From the NCBI GenBank assembly GCA_036897095.1, contig JAYMSP010000009.1:62001-126000 (forward strand): a DNA stretch of 64,000 bases, read 5' to 3'. Of the stretch, positions 20,733-33,225 are shown one piece after another; positions within the stretch are counted from its first letter, which is position 1; every line of letters starts with the position of its first letter. The notes below the pieces were generated by a model. It was given only the letters and a program-made list of their open reading frames with translations, was not told the origin of the DNA and did not search any database. A program made the position numbers and the translations under genes. This DNA is from Plantago elongata (taxonomy: Eukaryota > Streptophyta > Magnoliopsida > Lamiales > Plantaginaceae).

Positions 20733-23700
20733 TTCCCCCTCAAGAAGAACATATGAATTTCTAATTTCTAATGTTCATCTTGATCATGGAATTAATCAAA
20801 CTTAAAGAAGTAACAACCTTAGTAAAAATGTCAGCAAGTTGTTGCTCACTTTTGATGAAAAGAACTTCAATCTTTTTCTCTACAATTTTCTCTCTTATGA
20901 AGTGAAAATCCACTTCAATGTGTTTTGTTCTCTCATGAAACACATAATTCTTTGTAAGGTATATTACTAATTGATTTTCACACATTAATTTTCACACATT
21001 AATTTGACAGGACCAGTAACATTGATTATGAGATCTTTCAACAAGGAAATCATTCAAATTATTTCGCAACAAGCAAATGACATGGCCCTATATCTAACTT
21101 CTGCTGATGATCTGCTGACAGTGACTTGTTTCTTTGATCTCCAGTTAACTAAAGAACTTCCAATCATAACACAATAACCTAAAGTTGATCTTCTTGTCAT
21201 TGGACAACCTGCATAATCAGCGTCACAATATAATATGCAATGATACTCATGTTCTTGTGTTTTGACAGAAAAATGCCTAAGCCAATATCACTCTTAACAT
21301 ATTTAATTATTTTCAGAACTCCATCTAAATGATCCTTACATGGTTTTTGCATAAATTGACTGAAGATTTCAACCGCAAATGTAATGTCAGGTCTTGTTAT
21401 TGTTAACTATATCAATTTACCAATTAAAGTTTTGTAGTAAGTTGGATCTTCGAGTAAATTAGAATTGTTATGTGTAAATTTCACATTTTGTTCAATTGGA
21501 GTTACAACGGGCTTGCAACCAAGTAAGCCTGTTGTTTGTATTATCTCAGATGCATATTTCTTCTGAGAGATATGCATACCTTCATTGTTGTGTGCAATTT
21601 CAAGTTCAAGAAAATATCTCAATGGTCCTAAATCTCTCATTTTAAGCTGACTGTGAAGCTTAACTTTAAGACTATCTATTTCTTGCTGATATTTGCTTAC
21701 TATGATTATATCATCAACATAATTCAACAAAGCAATACAATCATGCTCAGTACCTTTAGTAAAAAATGAATACTCACTTTTAGACTGAACAAAACCAATG
21801 TTGATCAAATATGCAGTCAGTTTAGAGTTCCATTGTCTTGAAGCTTGCTTTATATATATTGATTTATTTAGCTTGCACACTAGTCTATTAGTCTCTTCCC
21901 CCTGAATTAAGAAACCTGGTGGTAATTTCATATGAATATTTTCATTTAATTCTCCATCAAGAAAAGCATTGTGAACATCAAGCTGACAAAGAGACCAATT
22001 TTCTTTAGATGCTAAGGCAAGAATTTTTTTTACTGATGTGAGTTTTGCAACTGGACTAAAAGTCTCAGTATAATCAAAACCATATTGTTGAGTCTCAGTA
22101 TAATCTTACCTTATATATGTCTATTTACCAGTTGAATCAAGCTTTGTTTTAAAAACAAACCTGCAACCTATAGGCTTGATGTCTGATGTTCTTTTCGCTA
22201 TTGTCCAGGTTTCATTATCAATCAGGGCTTTTAATTCACTCTGTATTGAATCTCTCCAATGTTTTTCAGTAATGGCTTCCTCATAGCTTTCTGGTTCATG
22301 AGTTAAGGCTAGGTTTATTGAATATTTTCTATATTTTTCAGAGAATTTATATTATGCCAGAAAAGTTGATATTGGATATTTAATATTTTTATCACTCTTT
22401 TGTATTGAATAAGCTTTAGCTTGATGATGATAAATATCCAGATGTGAGGGCACTTTTCTTGTTCTTGATGTTCTTCTTATTTGAACTGGAGGTGCTTGTT
22501 CAGATGAACTTAATGCATTTTCATATGCATTTTCTTCATATTCAATATTATATGCATACTCATAAGTTTCATTTTGTGTTTCCTCAATATTTTCTTCTTC
22601 ATGATGATTTTCTTGTTCAACTGATTCATTATTCATCTAGTCATCTTCTATATAATCTGGAGCATGAAAAGAAATATCATCATTTTTATTTTTCTCTTTA
22701 TGTGGAAACACAGTCTCTATAAAGATTACATTTCTTGAAATGAAACTAGTATGCTTATTCAAGTCATAAATTATGTGACCTTTAACATTAGATGGATAAC
22801 CAATGAAAATGCACTTTTGTGATCTAGAATCTAATTTAGTTCTACACACATTTTCACTGCAAGTGAAACACACGTAACCAACTGTTCTTATGCCTGAATA
22901 ATTTGGTTTATCATTGTAAAATAACTCAAAAGTGTTTTATTATATAGAATTGCACTTGATGTTCTATTAACTAAAAATGCAGCAGTCTGTACTGCTTTCT
23001 CCCCAGAATTTCTTGGGTAATCTTGATTGAACGAGCAATGCCCTTGTTATATTTAAAAGGTGTTGATGCTTCCTTTCAACCACTACATTTTGCTGTGGAG
23101 TATAAGAGCATGTTCTTTGATGCAAAATTCCATGTTTATTCATGATATCAGGCATATGGAATTCCATTCCATTGTCTGTTCTTATTATTTTGATTTTCTT
23201 CTGCATCTGATTTTGCATTAGCTGAATAAAATTGACTAATGTATTCTTGGTTTCTGATTTATTTTTAAGTAAGTAAATCCATGTAAATCTACTAAAATCA
23301 TCTACTATGGTTAAGAAGTAATGTTGTCCATTCAAAGTTGATATAGCATATGGTCCCCATAAGTCACAATGCAAAAGTTCAAGTATAAAAATAGAGTTTT
23401 TAATGTAATAATAGCAGCATTAATAGAAGACTTACCAGCATAATTGAGCTCAGGAGTGGAGGTACCAGCCATAGCAGTGCGCTTAGGGCTCTCCACCATA
23501 GGTCCATTCAGCTGACCAGTGTTAACAACTGAATTACCTGAGCTGCCATTTGCAAAGTTCATGAACTGAGAGAGCTGCTCATTAGTGAGGCTCACAGTTT
23601 GGCTTGAGCTAGCCTTGACATTGTTTGCATGATATTGATTAGTTCTGCCACCAATGTTATATCTACCACCTCTTCCTCTAAACCACCTCTGAAACCTTGT

Positions 23701-24670
23701 CCACCATCATACATCTTTTGGTGTTGCCTTGTGAAAAACCATGCACTTTGAAGTAATTTTTCACAGTGTGATTGCTTAAATTAGGACATTTAGGACAAAC
23801 AAGACCTCTTTTGTCCTTTACTTTGTATCCCAGATTCATCACTGCATTATCAGTTACATGGAAAATTTCTTTTGTGAGCTTTTGAGATTCTTCTCGTAAC
23901 ACAAGTGAGTAGGCCTTATCAAGAGATGGTTTAGGATCCATCAGAATGATTTGACCCCTAACCATCATTTAGACCCATTAAAAACTTGAAAATTTTATCT
24001 ATGCCTGCATGTTCTCAAAAACTTCAGAGATATAGCAAGTGCATTGTTTGCAGACACAAGAAGGAATAGGCCTATAGCCATCTAACTCTTCCCATAAGCC
24101 AGATAGCTTAATTAGAGAAATAGTCAGTGACAGAGTTATTGCCTTGAACAACCTTGTAAATTTCTTGTAGCAGTTGAAAAATTCTCAAATCATTTGGTTG
24201 TGCATATCTTGTTTTGAGTTTGTGCCAGCCTTCAATAGTTGTTTTGCAATAGAGTAATGCACTTTTAATGTCTGGTGATACTGCATGCATCATCCATGAC
24301 ATGACAATTGTGTTGCATATGTTCCAAGCTTTAAGCTTGTCCTCAGTATCATTGACAGTATCATTGACAGGCTAAGCATTGTTCCATCAATGAATTCCAC
24401 TTTGTTTCTGATACTAAGAGACATAGTAAATGCTCTTGACCAAGTGTGGTAATTACTCTTGGTGAGTAAAGGTGTTATAGCACCTGAAAGTGTAGTTTCT
24501 GAGTGGTGGAGGTAGAGAGGGCAAAAGGGTTTCTCAGTGCCAGAAGTGACACGAGTAGGGGTGGTAGAGTCAGTCATAGGCGTGAAGTGAACTTGAAAAG
24601 AGAAGTATGAAATGAAGTAAATAATATTGAAAGAACTAAAGAAATCAATGAGAACCCTGCCCTGGTGCCA

Positions 24671-25247
24671 TGTAAAAATACAAGAAACACATGAAGAGAA
24701 GGACTGTGTATTGATTATCAGAGTAGTTACAAATGGTGTAGTGAAAAGCTTGAAGCACCATGCTAACAATAGGTTCTATTTATACTACTACAAGTGCATC
24801 AAGTAGCCCTAATTCTGTTACATAAAAGGTCGAAAAATTAAATGTTACTGGACAAATGAAAATGCAGAATTATAGCACGCCTATCCAGCTCTTGATCAAG
24901 CTAAGAATCCATTCGTTGATCTTGAATTAAACGACTGAGATTGGTCTTCTAAGTAGTGTACTTGGTTGTAGAAATTTGTCTTCTTTCTGCAGGTTGAAGA
25001 CGACCTTTTATCCAGCCGAGAGTCGCCAATTCGTTTAGCAACTTGTTCTCTGATTGGTTGGTTCCGGTTAAAGTGATATTACGTTTTCTGCTTGAGTCCT
25101 TTAACAATTCTTCCTTTTTACTCTCAGTTTTCAAGTCCTTCGCCCCTTGAGTTTCAGTCCCTGAATTTTTGAATTCTTTCCACACAACTCCTGACATATA
25201 CAAATTTTGATCCCTTAATTAATTCTTTTATTCCTGAAATTCCAATA
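24671..25247 (-). repeat. 5' LTR of the copia element
   Basis: 577 bp with the same ends as the LTR at 20159. Its inner edge abuts a primer-binding site beginning TGG. The 25253-25468 stretch beyond it is the probable 3' UTR of the neighbouring reductase gene. Confidence 0.9.
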
Positions 25248-25468
25248 CTACTGGCCTAACAATGAGTTGTGAAATAAAGTATTCGTACGCATAAGAACAT
25301 ACCACGTTTAGACATACACAGGAGATCATATTACAATAAAGCATATTACATCCAAACATATTCTTCAGAACAGACTATTATGAATAGATACATTAACATT
25401 ATCTTACATTGATCATTAACACACATTACGAATAATATTGACGAAACATTATCACTCGTCTCGAAATG

Positions 25469-26765
25469 TTATTTGAATGCTGCAGAAGCAGGCTTTGGTG
25501 GATCAACCAGGAAAATGTCAAGGAGCTCATCAACTCTTACGAAGTTCAAGTCCGGATATAGAATCGAGGCCTCAATATCATTCTCTCCAAGATCAAAGTC
25601 CACAGTCACACCTTTTATGAACACACTATGAAGGATGGAAACTGGTATATTTTGTGGATCTGGAAGAGCTGCAGTAAGTCAAGAGTGAACATTTATTCAA
25701 TGATTATTGAATAATTAAGGTAGATGATTTTAGTTAGCTTATAGTAACAAACACTTGCTTTGAGAAAGTGTGACAATCTGTTCTTCTGTGACATGAACCC
25801 TTGTAAAAGTCTGTCCTGTTTTCTTCTCCCACAGTGAAATCAACTCAAGCTGTGATATAATGTTCATTGTAGGCCGATACACCACTACACGATTGATTGC
25901 TCGTGGATCTGTAGCCACTTTGATTGTGTACAAGCCGATATCTTTTTCATAGTTTAGCACAGCTGTGACAAGCAAAAGCTAGCAGGCTGATTAAGTATAC
26001 AAATTAAAATTACACAGCTAGAAAATAACAAACAATTGTACCTTTTGCTTCACCACTGCCATAAACAACAATCTCTTGGTTTTGTTCGTAGGGACGCAAC
26101 AAGTAGTTCACAAAGTAAGAACCGAAACAATTTGCAGAAACATAAGTATAAGGGATATTTGCCTCTTCAACAGCTCTTCTGATTTTCCTCTTCTTCTCAA
26201 GGAAAGCATGAAATGGAGGCAACACTGTCACCCTGTCCTCTTCAACCCCGAAATCCGATGGCAAAAACCTCTACAAAGTATAGACAATAACTAGACATAA
26301 CCAACATTTGTACCCCACATAAAGTTGATTAAATTGACATAATGGAATGTGTACCTTAATATTACCAGCAACTTTTATTGCCTCAATGATTTTGAGTTGG
26401 TCAAGAACTTGAGGAAAGGCCAATGCAGATATCACCACATCAACTTCTCTAAGCACCGAAACAAGCTTCTCGTGATCTTGAAGTTGCGCCTGCAAAAGCA
26501 AAAGACAGAACACATTCGTAACTTCTTGTAATTCTTAAGAAACACAACAGTCAACACTACCAGAAGTGTGTATTATTATTAAGTTCCCTACTTTCACAAT
26601 TATAGCACCCATGGATTGGAACTTGGCAAGTAACTCTGTCTTGTTCGAGTCTGGCCTAGAGAAAACGTAAGTCGGGTGGCCAAGTTTGAGGCTTGCCATA
26701 ACCATGTAGCTGCCAATGTAACCACTCCCTCCAAATATGAGTATTTTGCATTCATTTTTAGCCAT
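25469..26765 (-). CDS. EGS1: Eugenol synthase-like NADPH-dependent reductase (PIP family)
   Basis: Five exons: 26592-26765, 26355-26489, 26042-26270, 25759-25962 and 25469-25668, giving 313 aa. This is close to basil eugenol synthase 1 as I recall it along the whole length. Family reaction: reductive removal of acetate (or another leaving group) from coniferyl acetate with NADPH, giving eugenol or isoeugenol, in the cytosol. Visible features: the dinucleotide-binding GGSGYIG at 12-18, [13 protein letters not shown] at 104-116, Lys130 in the position of basil EGS1 catalytic Lys132, and [20 protein letters not shown]. The fourth intron must use a GC donor (exon ...TCTCAAA|GCAAGT, acceptor GCAG|CTCTT). 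With it the frame and the family alignment (T-L-S-Q-T-L-P-D-P) are exact. Isoflavone reductase-like or isoeugenol synthase activity cannot be excluded. It appears intact. Confidence 0.85.
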
Positions 26766-28059
26766 TTATGATGTTTATTTTGTTAGCCTTTTTTTCTTGC
26801 TCTAGTACAAGGCCAGGCCTCAAATACTTGTAGGGAGATGTTTTGTTTTCTGACATGCAACTTGTGTTTATCACGTTCTTGGTTATTTTACAGTGATTCA
26901 TGCATGTGTATATGATATCTGTACATGAATGAATTTGAGACTGATTGGTATAGAATTTGAGTGACATTTTTCAATTAAAATTAATCTTTTTATTTATAAA
27001 ATGTTCGATTTAAGTGGGGAGATGGTCTCTCCAACTGTATAACAAACAGGCCCTAAAATGTCAAAATTGAATTTTAGTTACCATGGAAATTTGTCCAGAA
27101 TTTTTTATACCTAATTCATGTTCCACACGTTAGTTAGGAATGAAGTTTACCGGAACATGTATAGACATTATACTCAAAGTGTGTTTGGTTGAAACATTAA
27201 AATTGAAATGCGAGAAAAAAGGACCTAGATATAAGTCTAATATTTGGTGTTGTGACTGAATTTGAACTGGGTGCATGTCTTTTTGAATTTACACTTAATA
27301 GACCTGTTCGTGAATAATCAAACTTCTTCAAACTCAACTTTTCAAAATTATAACTAAGCCCCCAAAACAAATGAAATGAATTCATATGGTAGACTTGCTT
27401 TTTTAAAAAAATTCTTTTGTAATTCGTTGTAAGTTCGGATTATAAGAATTGAACATAAGTTCATAGTATTAAACAATTTGCATATTAGTTTATTTCGATT
27501 ATATGTAATCTAATATGTTTATTAGTTGTTGTGATTTTTTAATATGTTAAATAGTAATTATATTCATGTAGTCGTATACATTGAGTACCTGAGTCAACCA
27601 GAACGATTGAACCATTTTTTTTTTGTAGGAGAAGATTATTATTATAATCCAGGAACATAAGAAATGTTCAAAATTAAATAAATCTCAACACCAAATAAAA
27701 ATAAATGGCATACCAGCCAACAAAGTACAGTTCAATCAATCTCGTTGGAACCTTCCATTTTAATCCCTTAAGTGACACCTGAAATTCCCCACGTCTAGTA
27801 TGTCAAAGTCCCAAAGGACCATGCCAAGAGTACCGCGGAAACAACGAGTGAACCATAACGAGGAATACAACCTAAGAATGAAAAATGAAAAGGATGATGA
27901 TCTCCGTCACAGACAACCGAGGAGACCACAAAGAAAGGGGTGAATCAAAAGAAGCAAGCCAAGTTGGAGTAACAGGACAAGGTTCTTCCCATTATTGGCC
28001 TGAGGGATTGCTTTATACACACTATACAGTACATCTTTTGATTTGTTGGTTTGTTGCGA
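26766..28059. other. Upstream region of the reductase gene and intergenic DNA
   Basis: No gene is seen. The leader of the reductase gene is probably within 26766-26960. The open frame at 27885 has no family signal. A T-rich stretch near 27617 may be a retroposon tail. Confidence 0.45.
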
Positions 28060-28125
28060 TGTTGTTGAGAATAAATCAATGCAGTGTTCCCATGGCTAGC
28101 ATTTGCCCACATGAAAATTTAAATT
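28060..28125 (+). pseudogene. Short fragment of a UGT91-like N-terminus
   Basis: CAGTGTTCCCATGGCTAGCA and the bases after it match the start of the UGT gene at 29974-29998 almost exactly (encoding A-V-F-P-W-L-A-F). The flank GAGAATAAATCAATGCA matches GAGAACAAACCAATGCA before it. Homology fades within about 65 bp. It is a leftover of a tandem UGT duplication. Confidence 0.65.
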
Positions 28126-28369
28126 TACACTATTGTAACCATTTATTTATTTCCACCATCCTCAATAATTCTTCCATAAATTACCAGAAAATTGGTAACT
28201 ACTACACTTTAGTGACCATTTATTTATTCCCACCATCCACAATCAGGCCTGGCTGATGCCCTGTGCGGGGAGCCGTCCGCACACGATCCACCAAGCTTAG
28301 GAGTCTCATATTTTTCCGAAACTGTAGAATATATTCATATGCGTTAGACGTCATTAAATTGGTTATTAA

Positions 28370-28455
28370 AGTAGTATGGTCTAATGGTTATAATATTTTT
28401 ATTATTTACTCTTTCTTATAAGGGTAACAGTTTCGAGACTCTCTAAATCCATTTC
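28370..28455 (+). mobile_element. tRNA-derived SINE-like fragment
   Basis: TGGTCTAATGGT near 28376 resembles an A box and GTTTCGAGACTC near 28431 a diverged B box, about 55 bp apart. It is too diverged to be a tRNA gene and is unrelated in sequence to the SINE copies at 13205 and 29150. Confidence 0.3.
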
Positions 28456-28531
28456 ATTAACATTATTTTCTTTATTCCATTTAATTTCACTTTTTCCGTT
28501 TAAAATGTTAGATGTAAATCTTTTATAAATA

Positions 28532-28762
28532 CTTCCTCCGTCCAACTTCATATTCTCGTATTCCATTTTGGTTCATCCCAACTTCATTTTTTCATCACTA
28601 ATACGGTAAATCTCTCTCATAATTTATACACTATATTTTATACTTTAGTCAATATTTGTCTTACTTTATTCATTCTTCTTACTACTTTATCATCATCTCT
28701 CTTAATTTATTCACTTTTTTCTTAATACTTGTATCCGGTCCTGTAGGAAGCTGAACCCGAGA
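28532..28762. mobile_element. Stowaway-like MITE (degenerate)
   Basis: The left tip CTTCCTCCGTCCAACTTC follows a TA, as in Tc1/mariner-type plant MITEs, and the right side carries GAGACGGAG. The body has the T-rich TTACTTTATTCATTCTTCTT style of this family. AT-rich, featureless DNA follows to 29150. Confidence 0.55.
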
Positions 28763-29149
28763 CGGAGAACGTATATTTCTTAGATAAATATATATATTTT
28801 TGTAACAACATACTTTTTAGACCAAAAAATGTGATTTTTTTTTGTTATATTAATGTGTGACTCATGTTGAAATTATTTTATTTCTTCAAATTTTTATGTA
28901 TATTATTTTACTAATATATTTTTAATTAAAATTTTCTTTTTCATTATATAAATATATATACTGGTAAAAATATTTATTTTTACATTTTTAAATATTATAT
29001 TATATTTTTATTATAAAAAAATATTATTATTCAGGGCTCTAGTTTAACTTATGGCACAGGACCCCTTAAATTTCCGAGACGGTCCTGTCCACAATACTTG
29101 CATAAATAATTGGATTCATTCTGTCCATACTCCCGCCCCAAACTCTCAA

Positions 29150-29310
29150 GTATTTGTAGCCGAGTGACAAGTTCAACGTCCTGTACTTAAGAGGTTACGG
29201 ATCCAATTTTTTGAAATGTATAATTTATTCTATGTATAGAGAACTATTGAAGAGTTATTGATAGTACATATTTGTTCGATTGAATATTCTAATTGTAATA
29301 TTATATCTAA
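29150..29310 (+). mobile_element. tRNA-derived SINE, copy 2
   Basis: TATTTGTAGCCGAGTGACAAG, GAGGTTACGGATCC and TAGAGAACTATTGAAGAG align with copy 1 at 13205-13390 but are more diverged. The B box has decayed. Confidence 0.55.
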
Positions 29311-29449
29311 AAGAACTATTTAATCCTCTATTTATATGAAAAGGTTAGATAAAATTAAATTTTAATTAGAATAATAATGTGAGGTTTATATTTCGAGTTC
29401 ACTTTACCTTTTATATTTAGTTTTTTGAAATGTTGATTACAAATTTTTT

Positions 29450-29640
29450 TGGCTCTATTTAATAAAAATAGCTGAAAAGTTAGTTGGAAGCTGAAAATGT
29501 AGTTGATATTTTTTTTAATAAACTAATTCGATTGACTTCTCAAACCAGCTAGCTAGCTAGTTTAATAAATTATGCGTTACGTAAGAATCTTTTTATCAAA
29601 GAAAGTTTATGGAGCTGAAAATCTAATGATAAACAGGTCA
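29450..29640. repeat. Dispersed repeat, copy 1 (MITE-like, AGCTGAAAATGTAGTTG family)
   Basis: It shares TTTAATAAAA.TAGCTGAAAA, AGCTGAAAATGTAGTTG and CTCAAA.CAGCTAGCT with copies at 33813-33990 and, interrupted, at 56690-56985. The length of 170-190 bp, AT-richness and position between genes fit a MITE. Ends and target duplications were not resolved. Confidence 0.5.
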
Positions 29641-29934
29641 AATGTAAGAATCGTAATGAAAATCTTCAATTGAAACGTTAAAAATAATAAAATAGCAATC
29701 TCGGAACAAAAAGTGAAAATATTAAAATTCACCGCTATCAACATCACTCGATATCTTAGTAATTATTTTAACTTATGCCCTCACTTAACCACAAATTATT
29801 TAAAATACATAAACTGAAAAGTATTAACAACATAGTTACTAGATACATTTTCATGATCGGCCATATAACCGGGAAGAAAAGTTTCAATTTTGTATATCCT
29901 GCATGATAATTGATAGAGATTTGGCCATGGGCAA

Positions 29935-31737
29935 TTGAGAGAACAAACCAATGCACCAATGCACATAGCAGTGTTCCCATGGCTAGCATTTGGTCACATG
30001 ATTCCATTCCTAAACTTCTCCAAACTCATGGCTCTGAAAGGTCACAGAGTCTCTTTCATCTCCACCCCAAGAAACATCGACCGCCTTCCGAAACTCAGTC
30101 CTGAATTTGCCTGTTCGATTACTTTGGTGAAGATCTCTCCCCCGAAAGTTGTGCAACTTCCTGATCATGCAGAGGCTACTATAGACATACAAGGTGACCA
30201 AATGGACCTCTTGAAGAAAGCTTTTGATGGCCTTGAACCCGGGGTAACCCATTTCTTAAGAGAATCGGCTCCTGACTGGGTCGTCTACGATTTAGCTCAC
30301 TGGCTTCCTGATGTCGCAACTCGTTTAGGTACTTCAAACTATTCATCTTCTGTTAACTGATAGAGTATAAATTGGAATTGAAGAACTGTTTTCCATTGAG
30401 TGAGTTTGAAATGGCAAGGAGAAAGTTACAGTAGAATTCAGAGTAGTGAAGAACTCAGGCTAATAGTTGTATTTATTCTTAAAATTTAAATTGTCAAACA
30501 TCTTTCTGATCTGTTCCATTTGTTTATCTTAGATCTTTCGATATTATATAAGAGTCAATAGTCGTCTAACGTTGATAGTCTACTGGAAATTAATAATAGA
30601 TTTCACTCTCTACAAGTTCGAACTTGTAGATGGGATGAAATTCTATCAATCTATGTAAATGACAGCATGTTGATAGTAGTGACATGGGCAGAGGTAAGGC
30701 CTATTTTAACATTAGTAGTGTTTCTTGTTGGAACAGGCATTTCCAGGGCATTACTTATGATCATGAGCGCATGGTTTCTTGCATACCTGGGACCAGTCAA
30801 CACCTTGATTAGTGGTTCAGGCGATCGTACCACGATTGAAGATTTCATGGCTGTTCCCAGCTGGGTTGACTTCGAGACAAAAGTGGCTTTCCGACGTTTT
30901 GAAGCTAGATATATGCTCAGCGCGTGTCATACCACCGGTTGTGGAATCACTGATTTTCTTCGTGCAGGCAAAGCTATTCATGGGAGTGAGGTCTTACTTG
31001 TGAGGCACTGCCATGAATTTGAACCTGATCAATGCATCATGAATGTACTTCAAAAAATTGAGAAAATTCCAGTACTGCCCGTGGGATTGCTAATGCCACC
31101 TGAATCGAATAATAATACTAGTGACGATGCTTGGCTTTTGATTAAAGGATGGCTTGATAGTCAAAATAAGGGTTCTGTGGTTTACGTGGCATTTGGTAGT
31201 GAGATAAGCCTGAGCCAAGATCAGCTAACAGAGTTGGCTCTTGGACTCGAATTATCTGGTGTTGCTTTCCTTTGGGTGTTACGGGGTGACCAGAATGATC
31301 TGTCATTCAGACTGCCTAGTGAGTTTGAAACGAGAATCAAGGGTCGAGGGATAGTTTGGAGACAATGGGCACCTCAGTTGAATATATTAGGCCACAAATC
31401 AATTGGCGGATTCTTGACTCACTGTGGTTATGGCTCTGTCTTGGAGACACTTATATTTGGACACCCCTTGATTGGTTTACCATTTCTTGTGGATCAAGGT
31501 TTGGTTGCTAGAGTAATTGTTGGCAAAGGATTGGGTTGTGAAATTCCAAGAAACGATGAAGATGGATCCTACACCAGAGACTCCGTGGCGAGCTCAATAA
31601 GGCTTGTTATGATCCAAAACGAAGGGAAAGAATATCGGGAGAAAGCAAAACAGCTGAGTGCAGACTTGTTTGGGGATTCAAGGCTGCAAGACAAATACAT
31701 GAATGATGTTGTCAAGTTTCTTCAGAATCATGCATAA
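29935..31737 (+). CDS. UDP-glycosyltransferase, UGT91-like
   Basis: Two exons, 29935-30328 and 30737-31737 (GT-AG, phase 1), giving 464 aa. An alternative start at 29959 drops eight residues. Family 1 glycosyltransferase: it moves sugar from a UDP-sugar to a small molecule in the cytosol. UGT91 members often add a second sugar to flavonoid or terpenoid glycosides, and some use UDP-rhamnose. The catalytic His is present in FPWLAFGHMIPF. The 44-residue PSPG donor box is at 342-385, beginning W-A-P-Q and ending D-Q. The normal HCGWSS or HCGWNS inside it is HCGYGS (Tyr363, Gly364), an unusual change at donor-contact positions. The intron position after L-G matches the family. No broken frame is seen. 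Acceptor and sugar are unknown. Confidence 0.88.
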
Positions 31738-32943
31738 AAGTGAAGTGTTTCCGGTTGCTACTTTAAAGGGTTGTTACTTTTGCTTTTTCCCCGATATGTT
31801 TTGAGTTTCTGGTTGGTTGTCATTTGTCTTAGTTTTGCTGCTCTTTTGAACTCCAGATGATGCTGGTATCTGTATCTGTAATGCTTTTCATGTTCTATTC
31901 GCTACGTTTGAGCCAAGATATGTTTGAGCCAAGATATGAATGAAGGGATGACAAGTAACATAACATCCATCTTTGCTTATTATTTAAAGCCACCAAATCC
32001 CTGTGTTAGTCTTATTGCAGCTGAATTTGGACAAAACACTTGTATTTATAGTGTGTGATGAAGAGAAACCGGCAAGATACAGACTCTGTTTTTCCTTGTT
32101 ACTATTTGTTCAAGAGATACAAATACCAAAGTACAGCAAATGTCAACCACCCAGAAGCTCAAACATGTGTGAAGAACGAGTATTAGAAAGGCATCAATCA
32201 CTTAGAAGAACCAGTTCCCAGAATCAAAACATAAAATCGAGAAACTCATGTGTGTTTAAGTTTAATTCATCATCGGGCTCTTTCCACACACAATCAGTAA
32301 CCTCACCTGTTTTCACAAAGCCCTGAATATAAAGGTGCATATATATCAAGAATGCACCCGTAACTATGTCTAATGCTCAGGTAAATATCCACTTTATCAC
32401 TCAACTCAATGTCAAAGTCCAAGACTTTTCGCTAAGATCGAACCTTGATCAAAAGCTGAATAGAGTTCACCCTGCATTACTATTTCTTTGATTCTAGTTT
32501 TGATCAGAAGCAAAAAATAACATTGCAGAAGTTGAATCAATCAAGATATCATTCACAGAAACATTTATCAACACTAAACATCCTTAATTACATATCACAT
32601 AGTATGTCTTGCAGTCTGAAAATGAATCATTCATTGACTCGAGTTGAGTTTTGACAGATTTTTGCGTTTGTTTCTTTACTCTACATTACGCTATTATCCA
32701 TCTCAATTCGGTACCATACACGAAAGTTCAATAATCAACTCCTGAGTTACTATTCATCTTAAGTTGAATTTTAAGTCGAATGCCAAACACTATGTCCATA
32801 TTCAATTCATGTGCAAATTGAACTGAAAGCGACAAAAAGAATGAACACACCTTAAAGATATAACAAGGTAGTATAAGAAAATCATTTCATAAAATTATAG
32901 CTTTACAAAAAGCATAAAAATAGTATTCAAGATACAATGAGAA
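31738..32943. other. Intergenic: 3' flanks of the UGT and INH3 genes
   Basis: Probable 3' UTR of the UGT gene at the left and of the minus-strand INH3 gene at the right. A duplicated 17-bp phrase, TTTGAGCCAAGATATG, occurs at about 31908 and 31924. The 107-codon open frame at 32003 has no recognisable family signal. Confidence 0.45.
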
Positions 32944-33225
32944 TCAATCAATGACTGGGTTCACTTCATCGTGATCGTGATGACAAGGAGGTTGATCATC
33001 ATCATCATAATCGGAATCATCATCATCAAAAGGCTTGTCGTTATGAAAAATGCAGCATTTCTTGGAACTCTTCTTGTTCATGAATTCGTTGTCGACGGTG
33101 CCTTCTTTCCAAGAAACCTTCTTTTTGAGGGGCTTCAATTTCAAGATTAGAGATTCACGGAATTGGGGCTGCTGGTTATCGGATTCGAGGGTTATGGTGG
33201 GCGTTGATGTGGAGCTTCTTGACAT
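32944..33225 (-). CDS. INH3: Protein phosphatase 1 inhibitor-3 (PPP1R11 family)
   Basis: Intronless, 93 aa, full length for this small, disordered family. KKVSW (residues 35-39) is an RVxF-type docking site for the PP1 catalytic subunit (TOPP in plants). Then come GTVDNEFMNKKSSKKCCIF (42-60), the family core around the TVDNE and Cys-Cys motifs. The tail is acidic and His-rich (runs of Asp at 67-77). Expected role: binding and inhibiting PP1, mainly nuclear; the animal homolog also has E3 ligase activity. The human core TVDNEH..RRSSKCCCIY matches well. No frameshift is seen. Confidence 0.85.
   Translation of the reverse strand: MSRSSTSTPTITLESDNQQPQFRESLILKLKPLKKKVSWKEGTVDNEFMNKKSSKKCCIFHNDKPFDDDDSDYDDDDQPPCHHDHDEVNPVID

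Larger units (their letters stand above)
20154..25252 (-). mobile_element. Ty1/copia LTR retrotransposon (fossil, broken)
   Basis: The element runs 20159-25247, flanked on both sides by the 5-bp target duplication CTACT (20154-20158 and 25248-25252). Order on the minus strand: 5' LTR 24671-25247, a primer-binding site beginning TGGCACCAGGGC, gag region about 23.7-24.65 kb, integrase region about 22.6-23.6 kb, reverse transcriptase about 21.4-22.3 kb, RNase H region about 20.75-21.3 kb, a polypurine tract next to 20733, and 3' LTR 20159-20732. Integrase before reverse transcriptase identifies copia rather than gypsy. It is broken, with at least half a dozen breaks. The LTRs differ by roughly 5% by eye, which suggests insertion a few million years ago. 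It landed just after an F-box gene and about 220 bp from the 3' end of the eugenol synthase-like gene. Confidence 0.93.

Noticed and set aside
27885-28256. 123-codon open frame upstream of the UGT gene
   Set aside because: It runs through the UGT 5' fragment in the wrong frame and then into AT-rich spacer.
32003-32326. 107-codon open frame after the UGT gene
   Set aside because: No family motif, no matching splice or promoter context, and composition like the surrounding UTR.
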